Assembly: GCF_963662255.1 (NCBI RefSeq)
Contig: NC_085060.1
Location: 5,457,630 to 5,521,629, forward strand
DNA from: Cinclus cinclus
Lineage: Eukaryota > Chordata > Aves > Passeriformes > Cinclidae
Direction of reading: 5' to 3'
DNA length: 64,000 nt
A program made the translations under genes and the position numbers. This document shows positions 41,170 to 53,989 of the stretch, piece by piece; positions within the stretch are counted from its first letter, which is position 1, and each line of letters opens with the position of its first letter. The notes under the pieces are model-generated. The model had not been told where the DNA came from and searched no databases. It was given only the letters and a program-made list of their open reading frames with translations.

Positions 41170-41755
41170 TCCATCAGTGTCAAACACAAGGGTCAAGTGC
41201 AACCTTCAGAGATTTGCACGTGACACCAAGCTGAGTGGTTTGGTTGACAGTCCTGAAGGATAGATGACATCCAGAGGGACCTGGACAAGCTTGAGCAGTG
41301 GCCCATGGGAATCCCATGAGGTTCAACAAGGCCAAGTACAAGGTGCTGCACCTGGGGCAGGGCAATTCCAGTATGGGATTGGACGAACAGATGGAGAGCA
41401 GCCCTGCAGAGAAGAACTTGGGGACGTGGGGGATGAGAGGCTGGACATGACCCAGCCACGTGCACTCACAGCCCAGGAAGCCAAGTGTGTCCTGGGCTGC
41501 ACTGGGGGCAGCGGGGGGGAGAAAGGATTTTCCCCTTCTTCATTGGTGAGAGCTCACAGCAAGTCCCCAGTATAAGACTGGCTGTTGGAGCAAGTGCAGA
41601 TGAGGCCACAGAAACATGGGGCAATGGTTTTTAACTAAAAGAGGGCAGATTCAGGTTACATATAACAAAAAATATTTTATGCTCAGGGTGTTGAAACTCT
41701 GGAACAGGGTGCCCAGAGAAGTTTTAGGTGCTGCATCTGCTTTTAAACAAGACCC
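41170..41755 (+). mobile_element. CR1 LINE fragment with internal deletion
   Basis: Part of CR1 ORF2 and 3' region. It starts in the segment encoding the motif resembling FADDTKLSG (near 41210-41240) and continues through a region translating as TDGEQPCREELGDVGDERLDM (about 41388-41452), which is typical of CR1 ORF2. Near 41615 the copy jumps from the GAGGCCACAGAAAC segment straight to GGCAATGGTTTTTAACT. The equivalent segments in the CR1 at 53990-54716 are separated by about 170 further bases, so this copy has an internal deletion. The terminal CR1 motif (CTTCCAACC and GATTCTATG) is also missing, and similarity ends near 41755. Frameshifts show it is dead. Boundaries are approximate. Confidence 0.92.
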
Positions 41756-41770
41756 CACATTTAATGTGGG
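41754..41770. other. Short perfect hairpin at the CR1 3' break
   Basis: CCCACAT (41754-41760) and its complement ATGTGGG (41764-41770) are separated by TTA and followed by T6. It lies exactly where CR1 similarity stops. A 7-base stem can arise by chance. Confidence 0.6.
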
Positions 41771-44476
41771 TTTTTTAGATATTACTTCATTTACATTGTG
41801 GAGTCTTCAAATTTGTCTCAATGTCTTCAGTCTTTAAGATGAGATAAAATAGCACTCGCACTTTGCTTTTCAGATCAGTCACATCCTCCCGATTATTATG
41901 AACTTAACTGGTATGCATGTCTTCACAGTAATCTTGATTTTTTGTTTTTTTTTTAACCCACTGGTTTTAAAATCTTGGGCAAATTTCAGTTGTACTCCAT
42001 TAGACCCAAGACTCAAGAATATTGGATTCTCCAGAAATTTACCCATGTTAAAAAATTCCACATATTCATATTCCATCCCATGAAATTTTTTTTTGTATGT
42101 GTGCGCTACCTAGATTTCAAACCACCTAGAAGTTGTGGGCACTCTATTTTGAGTACAATTCAGTTACACCTGGTTCCAAAATAAACAGTGTTCGCTGTTT
42201 GAATAAGTGAAGGTACTACATCATCTTTACTATTGCATTTCTATGCCAAACTCACACACTTCTCAGAAATTCACCTCTGAGTATATAATTTCTACTTGAT
42301 CTTTAAAGCTTGATCCTTCCATGGTAATTCACCAACTGGACATGGCTTTAATGCAACACAGAACAGCAACAGCCCCAGCTCTTGCGTTCAGTCACAGCGT
42401 TAACACACAGGTTAAACCTGGGTTTAAATTCTAAAGGAGACAGTTTAAAATCCTACTTGAAGAACAAAGCTGCTGGATGTCAACATGTGCAGCTCTGCCT
42501 TGGTCAGCAGTCATAGCAGAGCTGTCCTTCCCGTTGGGATTTGCTCTGAGATCTCCTACTGCTCCTAGCCAAGGAAGGCACTGCAGTGTGCTTAGGAAAT
42601 GCAGGCCAGACAGGAAAAGCATGGGAAAGGAGAGCATGACACACCTACACAAGTCCCATGAGACATTTTGGTTCCTCCTCATTATGCAGGCACTGTTTAG
42701 GTTCAGACAGGTTCATAATGAACTGCTGCTCGATTTGCCTTGGTGAATTGTTTTACTTTATATGATTTGACCCACAATGCAGTATAATGTTTGCATCTCA
42801 TCAAAACAAAAAACAAGGAATTTCAGTTTTACCCTTGTGTGGCTACACTTTCCACTGGGGGAAGTTTAAAATTTTTAAAGCAATATTTTTTTTACTATCA
42901 TTACCAGATAATGTAAATCAATTGAAGATTAAAAACACACTTAAGATATCAGTGTTTAATTATCAGTGATGAAGATAAAGCTTCATGAGTAAGATTACTC
43001 CATCATTCACCCAACCTTGTTCACATTTTTCACACTATTTAATTTAGATGCACAAATCCCAATTTTGCTGGAAAAGAGAGCAAGGATCCAACTCAGTTTT
43101 CAACTCAGAATTTTATCTATGATTTTTATTTGATATTCTTTTAAATCCCAGATCTTAAAATCATATCAGATCATATGGCAGAATGCTATATCTTGCTTCT
43201 AATTTAAAATAAAATGATCACTCATTTGCAAAAATCTTGGGAATTTGAACCATTATGTTTAAAAAAAAACAATTTTTACAAGTTGATCTTGATTTTTAGA
43301 TCAGTTATCACCTTTATATGAAGCAGTTATCACTAATAGTATTACTGGACAATGAAAAAAAGCTTTTTTTTAAAAAAGTTACATTAAGCATTTTTTAGCT
43401 TACACTGATGAAGAGATTGAAAAGAATGCTAGTCAAAAAGAAACCTTATGATGTACTGACAATAGAGAAAAATCCTCCTTTTTGATATATACATGTATGG
43501 TATCTATATTTAAATAAAATTTTCCAAGCTCCTTTATGCTATGACAGTTATTGATTGGTTTTCTTCCTTCCTTTGAGATGATATGTCTGATATAAAGCAG
43601 GCATTTCCTGGCATCACTTCCAATTATTTTCAATACTAAAAAACCCTGTTCATATATTGAGCTATTTCATGAACCATCTTAATTGAAATTAATAATTTTT
43701 ATTGCCACCTTAGAAGAGATTCTTAAGGAAATGTGCCTTTTTTCTTAACTGAGTTAGAACATACCTTCCATTTACCTTTCTTATTATAGTAAAAAGAAGT
43801 GACCTTCTGTTCTATGCAAAAGACATCTGTGCAGAAATTTAAAGTTTATTCCATTAGACACCTGAACACACCTGAGAGCTCCATTCTCTTGACCTCTGGG
43901 CTAGTAAATCTATACAGTGTGCCTACCTGTCTTATACTATTTGTACAAGACACTGTAATTGTGGTTATTTTCCTATTGAAATAAACACTTTGAGCTGTAC
44001 TTAAGAGTTTGATCTATATTCTGTTCTTATCAGATTTAAATTCAAAGTGCTTGCAAAGAACTTGACAGGCTGGGAACTTTTAAGGTCTTGAAATACAGTT
44101 TGAAAATACAATGCTTTGACATACAGAATTCATCTTAATAGTCTTTGCAGATACTGTTTCTTACCAGAAAAACAAACACAAACCTCTCCAACTAGAGCTT
44201 GCCAAATATGTGACCCTCAGCATGCACACTGACAAAGTAAACAATGTGAGAGACAACAGTCCAACAGCTATAAGCCAAGTGATCATTTACTTCTCACAGG
44301 AAACATTTTGAACGTTTACTAGGCACATTGCCCCTTGCCAGATTCACACAGGTAGCATTTCTTCCTCTTCACCAAAATCAATTTAATACAAAAACCAGGA
44401 CATAAGTTTTTTTTCAGTACTAAAGTACTAAAAAGTGTTTCATCCAAATAGAGCTCCCCTTCCCCTGGACATGGTT

Positions 44477-44494
44477 AAAAAAAAAAAAAAAAAA
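44477..44494. repeat. Poly-A run (18 A)
   Basis: Uninterrupted A18. No polyadenylation signal or gene body precedes it. Confidence 0.9.
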
Positions 44495-45164
44495 TATCTC
44501 TAAAAAAGATCTCTGAAGGAAACAGCCAACAACTTATTCAAAAATTCTGCCCTGAGATAGGAGATGAGAAACTCAGCTAAGTTTCAAAAGGTTCAACGAG
44601 GGAAACACGTCCCACACAAGAAAAAAGATTAATGAGTGGAGATTGCATACCTTGCAAAGCATCTACCTCGCAAATTATGCTTCCTTTGAAGGTTGTACTG
44701 ACTCATTGTGTGCTATCAGTGCAAAGATCAGAAACCAGAGTTTCTGATATTGAAATGGTTTTACAAGGGTTGTAGGAATCAAGCATTAATCTTAACGTTG
44801 CTGAATATTTAGGGAGAAGCAACTGGTCCTTCTAAAGTATGATTGTAAATTAACACCAACAGAGCCAGGAATTTATTCTGAGAAGATTAGATCCAAATAG
44901 TCGACTGTTTAATGAGGCTTAGGCAAGCAATAAAGAAAGCATTAAGAGGAGTAGTAGTTTTCCTTTTTGGCAAAGCACAGAATTTTGACACCAGAAGTAG
45001 AGATACTCCTTTTGAAAGTCAAAATGCCTAGATCTTGAAGCTATTCGATTCACTAATTTTATTTTCCAAAGTAAGCTGCCCAAAGGCAGTAGTGTTTTCA
45101 GTTCTATTCCCTTTCAGCAGAATTCTAACTCATATACCATGTGGTGATGTTAATGTATCTGCCC

Positions 45165-45179
45165 TTTTTTTTTTTTTTT
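45165..45179. repeat. Poly-T run (15 T)
   Basis: T15 flanked by CCC and CCCC, followed at once by AG. It looks like an acceptor polypyrimidine tract, but no open exon of recognisable content follows. Confidence 0.85.
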
Positions 45180-45800
45180 CCCCAGATCTCACTTCTCTTT
45201 AATGACCTACAAAAAATTGCTCCTTTTGTACACTTGGCTATAGCTTAGTTCTCAGATAGTCATTTTTACACAGTGCATTGTATCAACCTGCCATACTTGA
45301 TGAGACCATGCTTCAAAGGAAAAAAAGTAAGCAATGACAATACTTTGGGGTCCAGTAAAGTAACTGGCTAACATTATATCTTGCACTAGCACTGAGCAGA
45401 ACTGCTGGCAGTAAGGTTACTCATCTTCATATTTTCCCATTAGCATCTACCATATGCCTAGAGTATCTATTTAACACAAAACTGTAATTATTTTACCTAA
45501 TAAATTGATACATTAAATCAAAGGCTGACTCTGCAAAATAAGTTAAACCATACCAATTATGGCTTGTGTTGCGTATTTTCAGTCTTACAATTGTCAGTGG
45601 AGTTCCTTTGACTGTGATTAATGCAAACTGATTAACTTCCTTTTTATAGCTTTAATCTTCCTAAAATGTGTAAATACATTCTAGTGTTACCAGTAGCTCT
45701 TGAAATTACAGCTGAGGGAATTTTTTTATTTAATGAATGCAGTCACCATCAACTGAACCCCACCAATGCTTTATAAACCCCCAAATTGTCTTTGTGATGA

Positions 45801-45837
45801 CCAAAAAACAAAGCAGAAACAAAACCCAAAAAAACTC
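45801..45837. repeat. A/C-rich low-complexity tract
   Basis: A-rich with CC and CCC groups, of the same compositional type as 21494-21685 and 27664-27760. Confidence 0.7.
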
Positions 45838-47618
45838 AGTCTCTATTGGTCTTCTATTTTTCAGAACAATACAGAACAATACTTAACCACAGAGTCTTTT
45901 CATGGCTTGTGGTTTTAATGTTTGCCCAGCAGTATAAATAAAATGGTTATAATTCCAAAGAATGCCTTCTGGATTTACTGTCTTACTGCAAATGGTTACT
46001 GTCCCTTTGACCTTTCTAAATGCACATTGTGTCAACTGGCTACTCCTTAATGAGGTATTTTAATGCAATATTCACACATATGTGCAGTGATTAATCACTA
46101 GGGCTAGGGAGAAAACATTTTAACTTTATGTCTTACTTCCTCACTCAGTTGTATATCACACTGAGTCTGTGGTTTTATTCCCTCTGACACTACGTATTCT
46201 TTGCTCTCCAAGTCTTAAACAAAGTGACTTTTTTAAAAGAGCAAATTTCGAGTTCTGCTGGTGTTTCATTTATTTTCAGTATTATCATCAGTATAGCTGG
46301 TTTCCTTTTGCTCTCCTACCATCATTGGTAGTCATTTTCTCCATCATCCTATTTCTGTGTCTGTTAGATAGAGAACAAGAGAAAGTTTATGAACTCATCT
46401 AGAAGAAACTGTCCTACAAGAGATAAAAGCTTATTTCAGCATTCCACAAACTCAGTGCCAAGTTTCAGCTTTCCTTCCAGTGATGAGTTAGCAAAACCTT
46501 GGCCATCACTAACTAAAGAGAATAGTGGTGATTTCACTGTATTCAAACTCCCTGTATCTGTACCAATTGCTTTGGTAAAACACAAGTGAGAACTTCATTT
46601 TGCTACTATGTCTCTATGTACGTTCTGTAAAAGTACAGTGTGTAAATGGCAAGCACTCTCCCTGGACCACCTCTAAAGTAGAGCTAATCCACAAATCAAA
46701 AGCTACTGTGTCCTAAACTGGACCAATGTTGTAATTACTGTATCACTTTTACAGCCAGTCCAAGATGAAACTGAAATGAGAGATGACTAGAAAATAAAGA
46801 AAACATTAGTCTATGGTATTTTCTGGTTTATTTCAACTGAAAAGTCACATGAAATAATTTAATTTTGACAACATTTAACGGATTCAAAGCAACATTTCCA
46901 GATTCATATGCCAAACCATGTTTCTAAGGGAAAGCTTTTTCCTTTCCTCTTGGTATCTTGCTTGTTTAGCTCCTGGCAGCTCACCTGGTGGGCTGAAAGC
47001 CTGTGGATGACCTGGAAGACTAAGCAGGAGCTCCTGACATGGACAGCACACCTAGGCAGCCTGCCAGGTGAGCAGCACCAAATCAAAACATCATTTTCTT
47101 TGCCAGAGGGTTTCAAAACACTTGGGGGATCCCAAAGAAAACACATTTAGAAAAAAAGTCTTCCACAAAAAAGAATTACTTTTCTTCAGGAAACTCTGCC
47201 TAGTATTTTTTTTTATTATTATTTCAATAAGAATCCGTTAAACATTTCAAAACCACTTAACTTGCTCTTTCCTGTTTCATGCACTTCAAGTTCAAAGAGG
47301 TACCACAACAAATTCACATTTGAAATTTTGCCCTTGTAAAGGAGAGCTTATTTGTCTGGGATTACAAATCAGTAGTTATTTTACTTTGCTGTGGCATATG
47401 CTTAATAAACATGAACAACATAATAACTAAATTGCAGGTTTCTCCAGAGGCATTATGAGGCATACTAAATGTATTCCAGTTCAGAAGGTAGTCACTGTTT
47501 CTGCAGGTGTAGAGGAGACTGCTACAGCAGTTACCGGGTTATATTTGCCTCTCAGAACATTGCAAATTAGAATCAGATATGCTGCAATGAGAAGAGCTAA
47601 CCAACAGAACCATGCATT

Positions 47619-47640
47619 AAAAAAAAAAAAAAAAGAAAAA
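47619..47640. repeat. Poly-A tract (A16 G A7)
   Basis: A16 run interrupted by one G. The preceding 200 bases are open in one frame but not recognisable, and no AATAAA signal precedes it, so a processed retrocopy is not supported. Confidence 0.85.
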
Positions 47641-48270
47641 AAGAGTAACGGGATAAAAGGTTCCAAATTAAGTGTTTCAGAGAAAATGGTGTATTTCTAA
47701 ATATTTGACAGCTAAAGGCCTTGGATCAACTTCTCACTTAAAATATGTTTCACTAATAAATTATAAATTTTTGTGTATTTCTGTTTCAATTTCTGCCAGG
47801 TTAAGTTTAAGCCCAATTATTATAAGAGATATGCAGGTGTGATCAATAGGACAATCACTTGCTCAGGAGCATTGAGCAAGATGAACAATTGTGTCAAGGC
47901 CAACAGGCAAATAACTCACGTCACAATGCTAAGTGTTCTGCAAAGTACAGAGTACAAGTACATCGTTGCAGTGTTTCTTGTTAGTGGTATGTTCTGTTTT
48001 TGCCCAAGTTCATGGTTTAGTCCAAAATTATACCCTCCCACCCACCTGTCAATCTATCCTAAACTATCTGTCAATCCTGCTTTGTCCCAGCCCCCTGATT
48101 GGAATTTCTCTTGGGAAATCCCCTAAAACTCCAGGTCTCATTGTCCGAGTGACCCAGTTTTGCCCCCTACTTCCCTCATTGGACAATGTCTTTGTAAACC
48201 CTACCCTTTATCCCTCCTCAGAATTTCTCCAGTTGGATAAGAATTTGTACTTTCCCCTTGAACCTCCCCC

Positions 48271-48279
48271 ATATTTAAG
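48271..48279 (+). promoter_or_regulatory. TATA-like box inside the LTR
   Basis: ATATTTAAG sits about 55 bases upstream of the AATAAA signal, a spacing seen in short-R retroviral LTRs. Promoter activity is inferred, not shown. Confidence 0.45.
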
Positions 48280-48329
48280 TTGTTGCACCTTTGCCATTTT
48301 TGTCTTCTGCCCTGTGACATCCCAAAAGT

Positions 48330-48335
48330 AATAAA
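48330..48335 (+). promoter_or_regulatory. AATAAA polyadenylation signal inside the LTR
   Basis: A perfect hexamer in + orientation, about 55 bases after the TATA-like box and followed by T-rich sequence. It could end transcripts crossing this site on the + strand. Confidence 0.5.
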
Positions 48336-48487
48336 TCCGTTTTATCCTATGCAAAAGACCTCCCCCTCCTCCTTGTGTCCTTTGAACCCAATCTGACAGC
48401 CAAAAGGCCATGGAGCCATAGCTCCAGCCACATCTAAGGGCTCCTGTTCTGGGGGTGGAACTCACTCTAGGCACGGGACCATAGTGG

Positions 48488-51400
48488 CAAAGTGAGGGCA
48501 GCTGTACATTGTCCCTGTAGCACAGAAATTATTCCAGAAGTTGGAAATTCTGAACCATTCATTGAAGAGAAGTCCAGGAAGAAACTCTACATTGCACAGT
48601 GCACAGATATCATATAAACCCTGGAGTGCTTAACCTATTTTCCTACTTTGAAACTAAGTTAAGCACATCACTCAACCAGGCAAATATTTTTGGTTCCCCA
48701 GTTTTCCTTCAAAAGAATGTGCAACTCTGTATTCTTAGAATTTTAAGACTTTTTAAATACATAAGCAGCTCTTGCAGTGCTGGTATTAGGATCCGATTTT
48801 CAAAGTAGTTTAACTCTTATTTTAGCCCTTAAATAAATCAGCAGATTATCATGTAGGCTCAGGTTGCTATCATTAAGAATTTTCAGAGAGGAAAGGAGGC
48901 ACAGCACAGATGTCTTGAACACAGTTTGACCCTTTAATTTTCTCTCTAAAGAATGTAGGAATTCTGATTCCCATTCTAGGTGCCATTTAATTAAATCACT
49001 AAGTGTTAGGGTCCCAAAAAATCTCACCCTTAAGAAAAAGAATATCAACAACCCCACACTCACAGTAAATGGAACAGAGACTATGCTAAGCTGACTTTAT
49101 TTGGTTTTATTACAGTAGCAGCCTGTGCATTATGATCTTGCCTACAATGCACTTTTCTTACTTCAAGGCTTAGGCTTTACAGGAATCCCTCTATTTTACA
49201 GCTATCTACTACACTGCCTGCATCAGGCCAAGTTCTGCCTCCTCAGAAAGGGGTTTTATGCTTTCCCAGCTTTTTCACCCAGTGCTTTTCACCCAGGGAT
49301 CTGGTTTGAGGGGATCCCTCCACCTATATAAGCATGGAAAAAAAACCAGCAGAAAATATTTAAAATGCTATAGAAATTCTGACCTATAGCAACTGCAAAC
49401 AGTTTATGGTACAGCACGTGATTCAGCATTGAAGTTGTTCTTAATGAAAAAAAAAGGCATAATGGTGTAACAAAAAGCATTGAACAATGGAAACTTTTAA
49501 CTATGCAAAATAAGTTGTTAAAACAGGAGAGGGACCAAGATGAAGAGAATAAGGACTTGTGTAATTCAGGTTCCCTTCATCTCCCTATACTGTACAACTC
49601 TGCTTTATAATAATAGACTGACCACGTGGCTTTTTATTGCCAAATTTTATTCTTTGGGTTTGGGATTTCTGCCCAAACATGGCATTTTTCCAGCTGCTGA
49701 CATGCTCTGCAGTGAGAGGTGGCATAGAAAGGGCATTTGTTTGTCCTCAGTTCAACGAATAAGATACGTGCTAGAGGACTTTTTTTCAGGCCATGATATA
49801 TCTTCCCTGATTCAATGGCAAGTGACAGCTTCCACAAGGAGAATTGTAGGAATGACTTTCTAGCTTTCTAGAGTAAACCATTCCTGAACAGTGCCTTTCA
49901 TTGCCTATTTTATTAACAGATGGCTACCATTTATATAATGGGACACAGGGCCACAGAGGGGAGGAATAACTTGACAACCATTGCTGATGAAAAAACAAAG
50001 TAGTTTCCCTTTCAGCAATGTTATTCAAATTGTTCTAAATCTTTTCTCTCCAGAAATGGTTATAACTGATAATGAAATATACTTTGGTTGTACTTAAGCT
50101 AAAATATGTGTTGTCAAGTAGCCTGGAGATTACACTTGCTTACATTCAAAAATTCTGTTAAACTAATGATTGCTCATTACAGAAATAATCATATGAAGGT
50201 ACAAACAAAGAGAACTATGAAGGCATAACAACACAGTAGTATTTTAATATTTTACTAAATGCAAATGGCATGAATACAAACATAGCAACCCTTATTTCAT
50301 TACCATTGTTCTGTAATTTTACTACTAAATATATTCCAAGTAGCGTTGCTCAAATGAAGCTCATTTATAAAACATTGGCCATTTCACCAGCTTGCTGCTG
50401 TCTTTAGTTTCTCAACTACCCTTACTGGAACAATTAAAAATGGACCTTAATTAAAATTTTCAGATTTGATGCCATGAGTTTGCTTAGTTCTAACTGCTTT
50501 TAGTTTTTTAAAAAATATTCTCATTTGATATTTAATCAGTCTTTTTATCAGAGAAGTACAACAATGTACAAGATGTATCTGAAGGAGGTCATTGGTTCTC
50601 AGATTTTGGTTGGATTAGACAGAAAAATATTGCAAGAACCCTATTCTGAAAAGCCTAGAAATCAACTGTTTTCAAGGACCAGGAATGCTCCACATCTATG
50701 CAGAGCAATGCTGGGAAATGTGCTGAATATCGAGAACTAGTGAGGAAACTCAGTTGCCCAAATTCTCAATTTCTCCTGGCAGCCTTAACCATAAGGTCCT
50801 CTGCCCATCATTGTCGTCAAGATTTTCTGAAATGATTAGTGACAAATGATTTGTGGGAAGCCAAATTTCCCCGCCTTACTCATGCAGTTAAAATTAGAAA
50901 TTGTGAAGATTAACCTCTGCAGCTAAAGGTTTTGTAGGAAGCTGCAGAGCTGTAACATGTCTTCCCCATGCCATAATGGTGATGTCAACACATACTGACT
51001 CCATTAGAATATAATTAATGATTGAAAGCCCCTAATGCATCAACCTATGGAAATGGAACTCCAGAACATCCCCTTTAAGATTATAACCTCACAGCTTGAT
51101 TTTCAAAGGTCACAGATTTTTTTCTTAAAAAAATCAATATACCTTGCAAAGCAGCATAAGTTTAGTATCTCAAGGGAAGAACCCAGAATAGTAACCTTTA
51201 GAAATCAGACATGAGTCAAGTATTAGCCCATGAGTCAGCAAATCAGGTACTGAAAGTGATGCATTTTCTAAAGCAGAGCTCTGGAAAACGTAGTGTGTGA
51301 TCCTCCACAGGCTTTGAACACACGCGGCTTTCACGACCTTAAAGAAACATCTTGCTAAATACTAAAAGTAATACAATCTAATAAACACAATGCTAAGGAA

Positions 51401-53989
51401 CTGAGTCCCTCAGCAGTCCAGAAAGGAATATTGTAATGCCTGAAGATTTTAAATTGCAATTAAATGGTGAAAGTGAGGTAGGAAGCCCTGAAGCCCTAAT
51501 CAGATGTATTAAAACTGAAAGAAAATATCAGACATGGGAAATGATTGTAATTAAAATTTGAACACATATAAACTCCAACATTACTTAATGGAAATCAAAC
51601 AAAAGTATTTGGTGTTAAGGGACTGAATAATAAGCCACCCTTTAATCACCCCCATCTCTTCTTGTAAGTGCATACTTTACAAAATATAATATTAATTCCA
51701 GGCATTAGAGAGTTAAGTATCCCACAGAGGATGTAAGACTTGCTGGCCTTACACCAGAAATAAAAGACTCTCCTTTAATAAACAAACAAATTCATTAAAA
51801 CAATCCGTTTTCTTTTTTAAATTTGTTTTTGTTATTCATTGGAAGTCAACTGACTGGGGGAGAATGCAGGGAAAAAAATTCCTTTCCTTTAAAATCTTTT
51901 CCTTTAAAATATTTGAGATTTCTGCTTTCAAAAGCTTTTCTTAAAATCTATATTTTTTACAAGTTTGACCAGATTTCATCAGCTCTCAGATAAAAAACAT
52001 TAGCATTAACAAAAATAAGGAAGTCAAAGGGGCACTTTAAACAGCTTATCTTCTGCATTTACTTTTAAGTGCACAACAGCTGCTACTTATCACTTCCTAG
52101 ATCAAAATGTTTCCCATTTCCTAGGTAATAGGCTGGCAACATTAGGGTCAAGTTGCTCCTCATTTTCTCTTCTTACTTTCATATTTCTGTCACAATCTTG
52201 AAAGGTCTCCCACATAACAGCTTTAAAGTGTCCTTTCTTGGCATTCCTTTGGAATTACAGGTATAGGAGCAGCAGGTATCAGGCAATGGAGTTTTATGAT
52301 GCAGCTGGATTATATAAAGATACACCCTGCTGTACCTTGAGCTTTCTCCATTTATTTATCCCTTTCCATTGCTATGTATACTGCTCCCACTTGGCTCATG
52401 GTGACAGAATATTCCATTTTCTCAGTCCATTTTCCCACAGAAACAAAAGATGTTCTGGAGCTCATGTGAGCAAGTATTTTTTCTTAATAAAACTGTAATA
52501 TTTACATGTGGTGTAACAGCTTAAAAAAAGAAAGGGAAGTTAGATGGCAGAGAACTTGCTACACAAACACACTTGTCATAGAAATTTCCTTGGTCCTTTC
52601 CAAGTTTCAGCCTCAAATTCTCCTGATAGAGCCATATCTTTGCCACGTCAACACATCTATCAGCTTTCCACAGATCTGATGGATCTTCATGCTATTCTGA
52701 ACTGCTGTAGGAAACCTTGCTGGGAAGAAAACGTTTGCTTCTTGCAACCTCCTAGTGCCTTCCTCTTTACACTTGATTCAAATAGCAGTCAAAAAAGCCA
52801 CCAGCATTGCTCGACTTTAATGACGACTTACTACTGAAGAGTGGAAATAAAAAACTCTCGCTGTTATTACAGCCACACAGGCTCTTTTACCTGATCTGCC
52901 AGCAACAATAAGATTTTGTGATAATTCTTCAATCTTACAACTTTGTGCATTTCTTTTATTAAGCAACGACTTTCCTGATAGTATCTGTCAGCCTAACTCC
53001 TTGATTTCCACAGGACTGCACTTGACAGATTGCCACATACCTACTACTTTAGACCAAGTAAGAAAAATGGCTTTTCAGTGCTGGCATCCAGTCTCTTTTT
53101 CTGACTTAGAACAGAATGCACACTTTTAGTAGCTGTAGTTGATATTTCTAGCCAAGTGTCATCAATCCACTGAAACAGAAGTTCATTTCAAGTCTTCTGA
53201 ATGTTTAAGGAACAGGAAAAAAAACTTTCCTATTATGTTCCTCTCTCCCCTCAACAAACAATCTCAATTTCAAGGCAATAAACAGCACTGAAACATATCT
53301 TTGCACCAAGGAGGGAGTAGTTTAGTTGCCTTTTTTTTTTAATCACTACCACAGTTCTTAGCAAGTCATTGATTAAGCAGCAAGAAGATTTTCAAGTCAC
53401 AAAAAGGAATTTGAATACTGTTAAAACTTTACAAATGCTATTTCCTTTTTTTGACAAAACCCGCAGGGATGGAGGGGGGGAAACACCTTTTAAGCTTAGT
53501 TTACAGTCCATCTAGATTCAAAATACACTTTTTTCCACCCTAAAACATTACCACATTGTTTCAGGAATGTCTTTGTATTTGTCTGGGAGCACTGCTTGCA
53601 GAGATAGCTAGGATCCTGACACTTTGATTAGGATTTGGTAGATTTCAACAGTTTGGGTATGGGACTCATTTATATTTTCACTACACTTTACATGAACTGT
53701 GTTTATAATCTTCAAAATAATCCACAGATTTTGATCTGTACTGCAAGATTACAACCCAGGGTTTCCAACAGAAAAAGTTCTAGCTCTCATGAAGTTTGCA
53801 AGTTTTGCCAAAAATCCATGGCTATTTGAGTCTACCATGGACCCAAAGAAATACTGTGAGTGAATATCCACCCATAATTCAGATGCATATCATACCCATC
53901 AGATGCAGAATTCTAAAAACTGAATTGTGATGAAAAGACTCAGAAGTCAGTCATGGAATAGAACAGGAAATTCAAGTGCAGGCTGAGCG
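48488..53989. other. Unique A/T-rich non-coding stretch
   Basis: No gene, RNA or mobile element recognised. A short imperfect tandem of TTTCCTTTAAAAT units lies near 51882-51910. The sequence directly after the LTR shows no retroviral internal region. Confidence 0.55.

Larger units (their letters stand above)
41756..47987. other. Unique A/T-rich non-coding stretch
   Basis: No gene or mobile element recognised. It contains an A18 run (44477-44494), a T15 run (45165-45179), an A/C-rich tract (45801-45837), a small AGAACAATAC duplication (about 45864-45883) and an A16 run (47619-47634). Open frames at 46169-46402 and 47455-47700 show no family resemblance. Confidence 0.55.
47988..48481 (+). mobile_element. 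Probable solo LTR of an endogenous retrovirus
   Basis: About 490 bases of LTR character, different in composition (CT-rich, GC-richer) from its flanks. The hexamer TAGTGG occurs immediately before it (47982-47987) and immediately after it (48482-48487), as expected of a target-site duplication. The right end is ACCA, giving the canonical terminal CA (48480-48481). The canonical TG start would be at 47990, leaving two extra bases (TA), so the exact left edge is uncertain. Inside, an ATATTTAAG TATA-like box lies at about 48271-48279 and an AATAAA signal at 48330-48335, in the order expected for U3-R-U5. No gag, pol or env remnant lies on either side, so it is solo. The family is not determined. 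Confidence 0.72.

Noticed and set aside
45165..45187. T15-CCCC-AG considered as a splice acceptor
   Set aside because: The sequence that follows has no open frame of recognisable content and no plausible donor tied to it.
47455..47640. Open frame ending in a poly-A run, considered as a processed pseudogene
   Set aside because: No polyadenylation signal before the run, no recognisable parent protein and no clear flanking duplication.
47773..48331. Two + strand open frames of 117 and 132 codons running into the LTR
   Set aside because: They cover the U3-like, CT-rich part of the LTR, which is non-coding. Neither looks like a retroviral protein.
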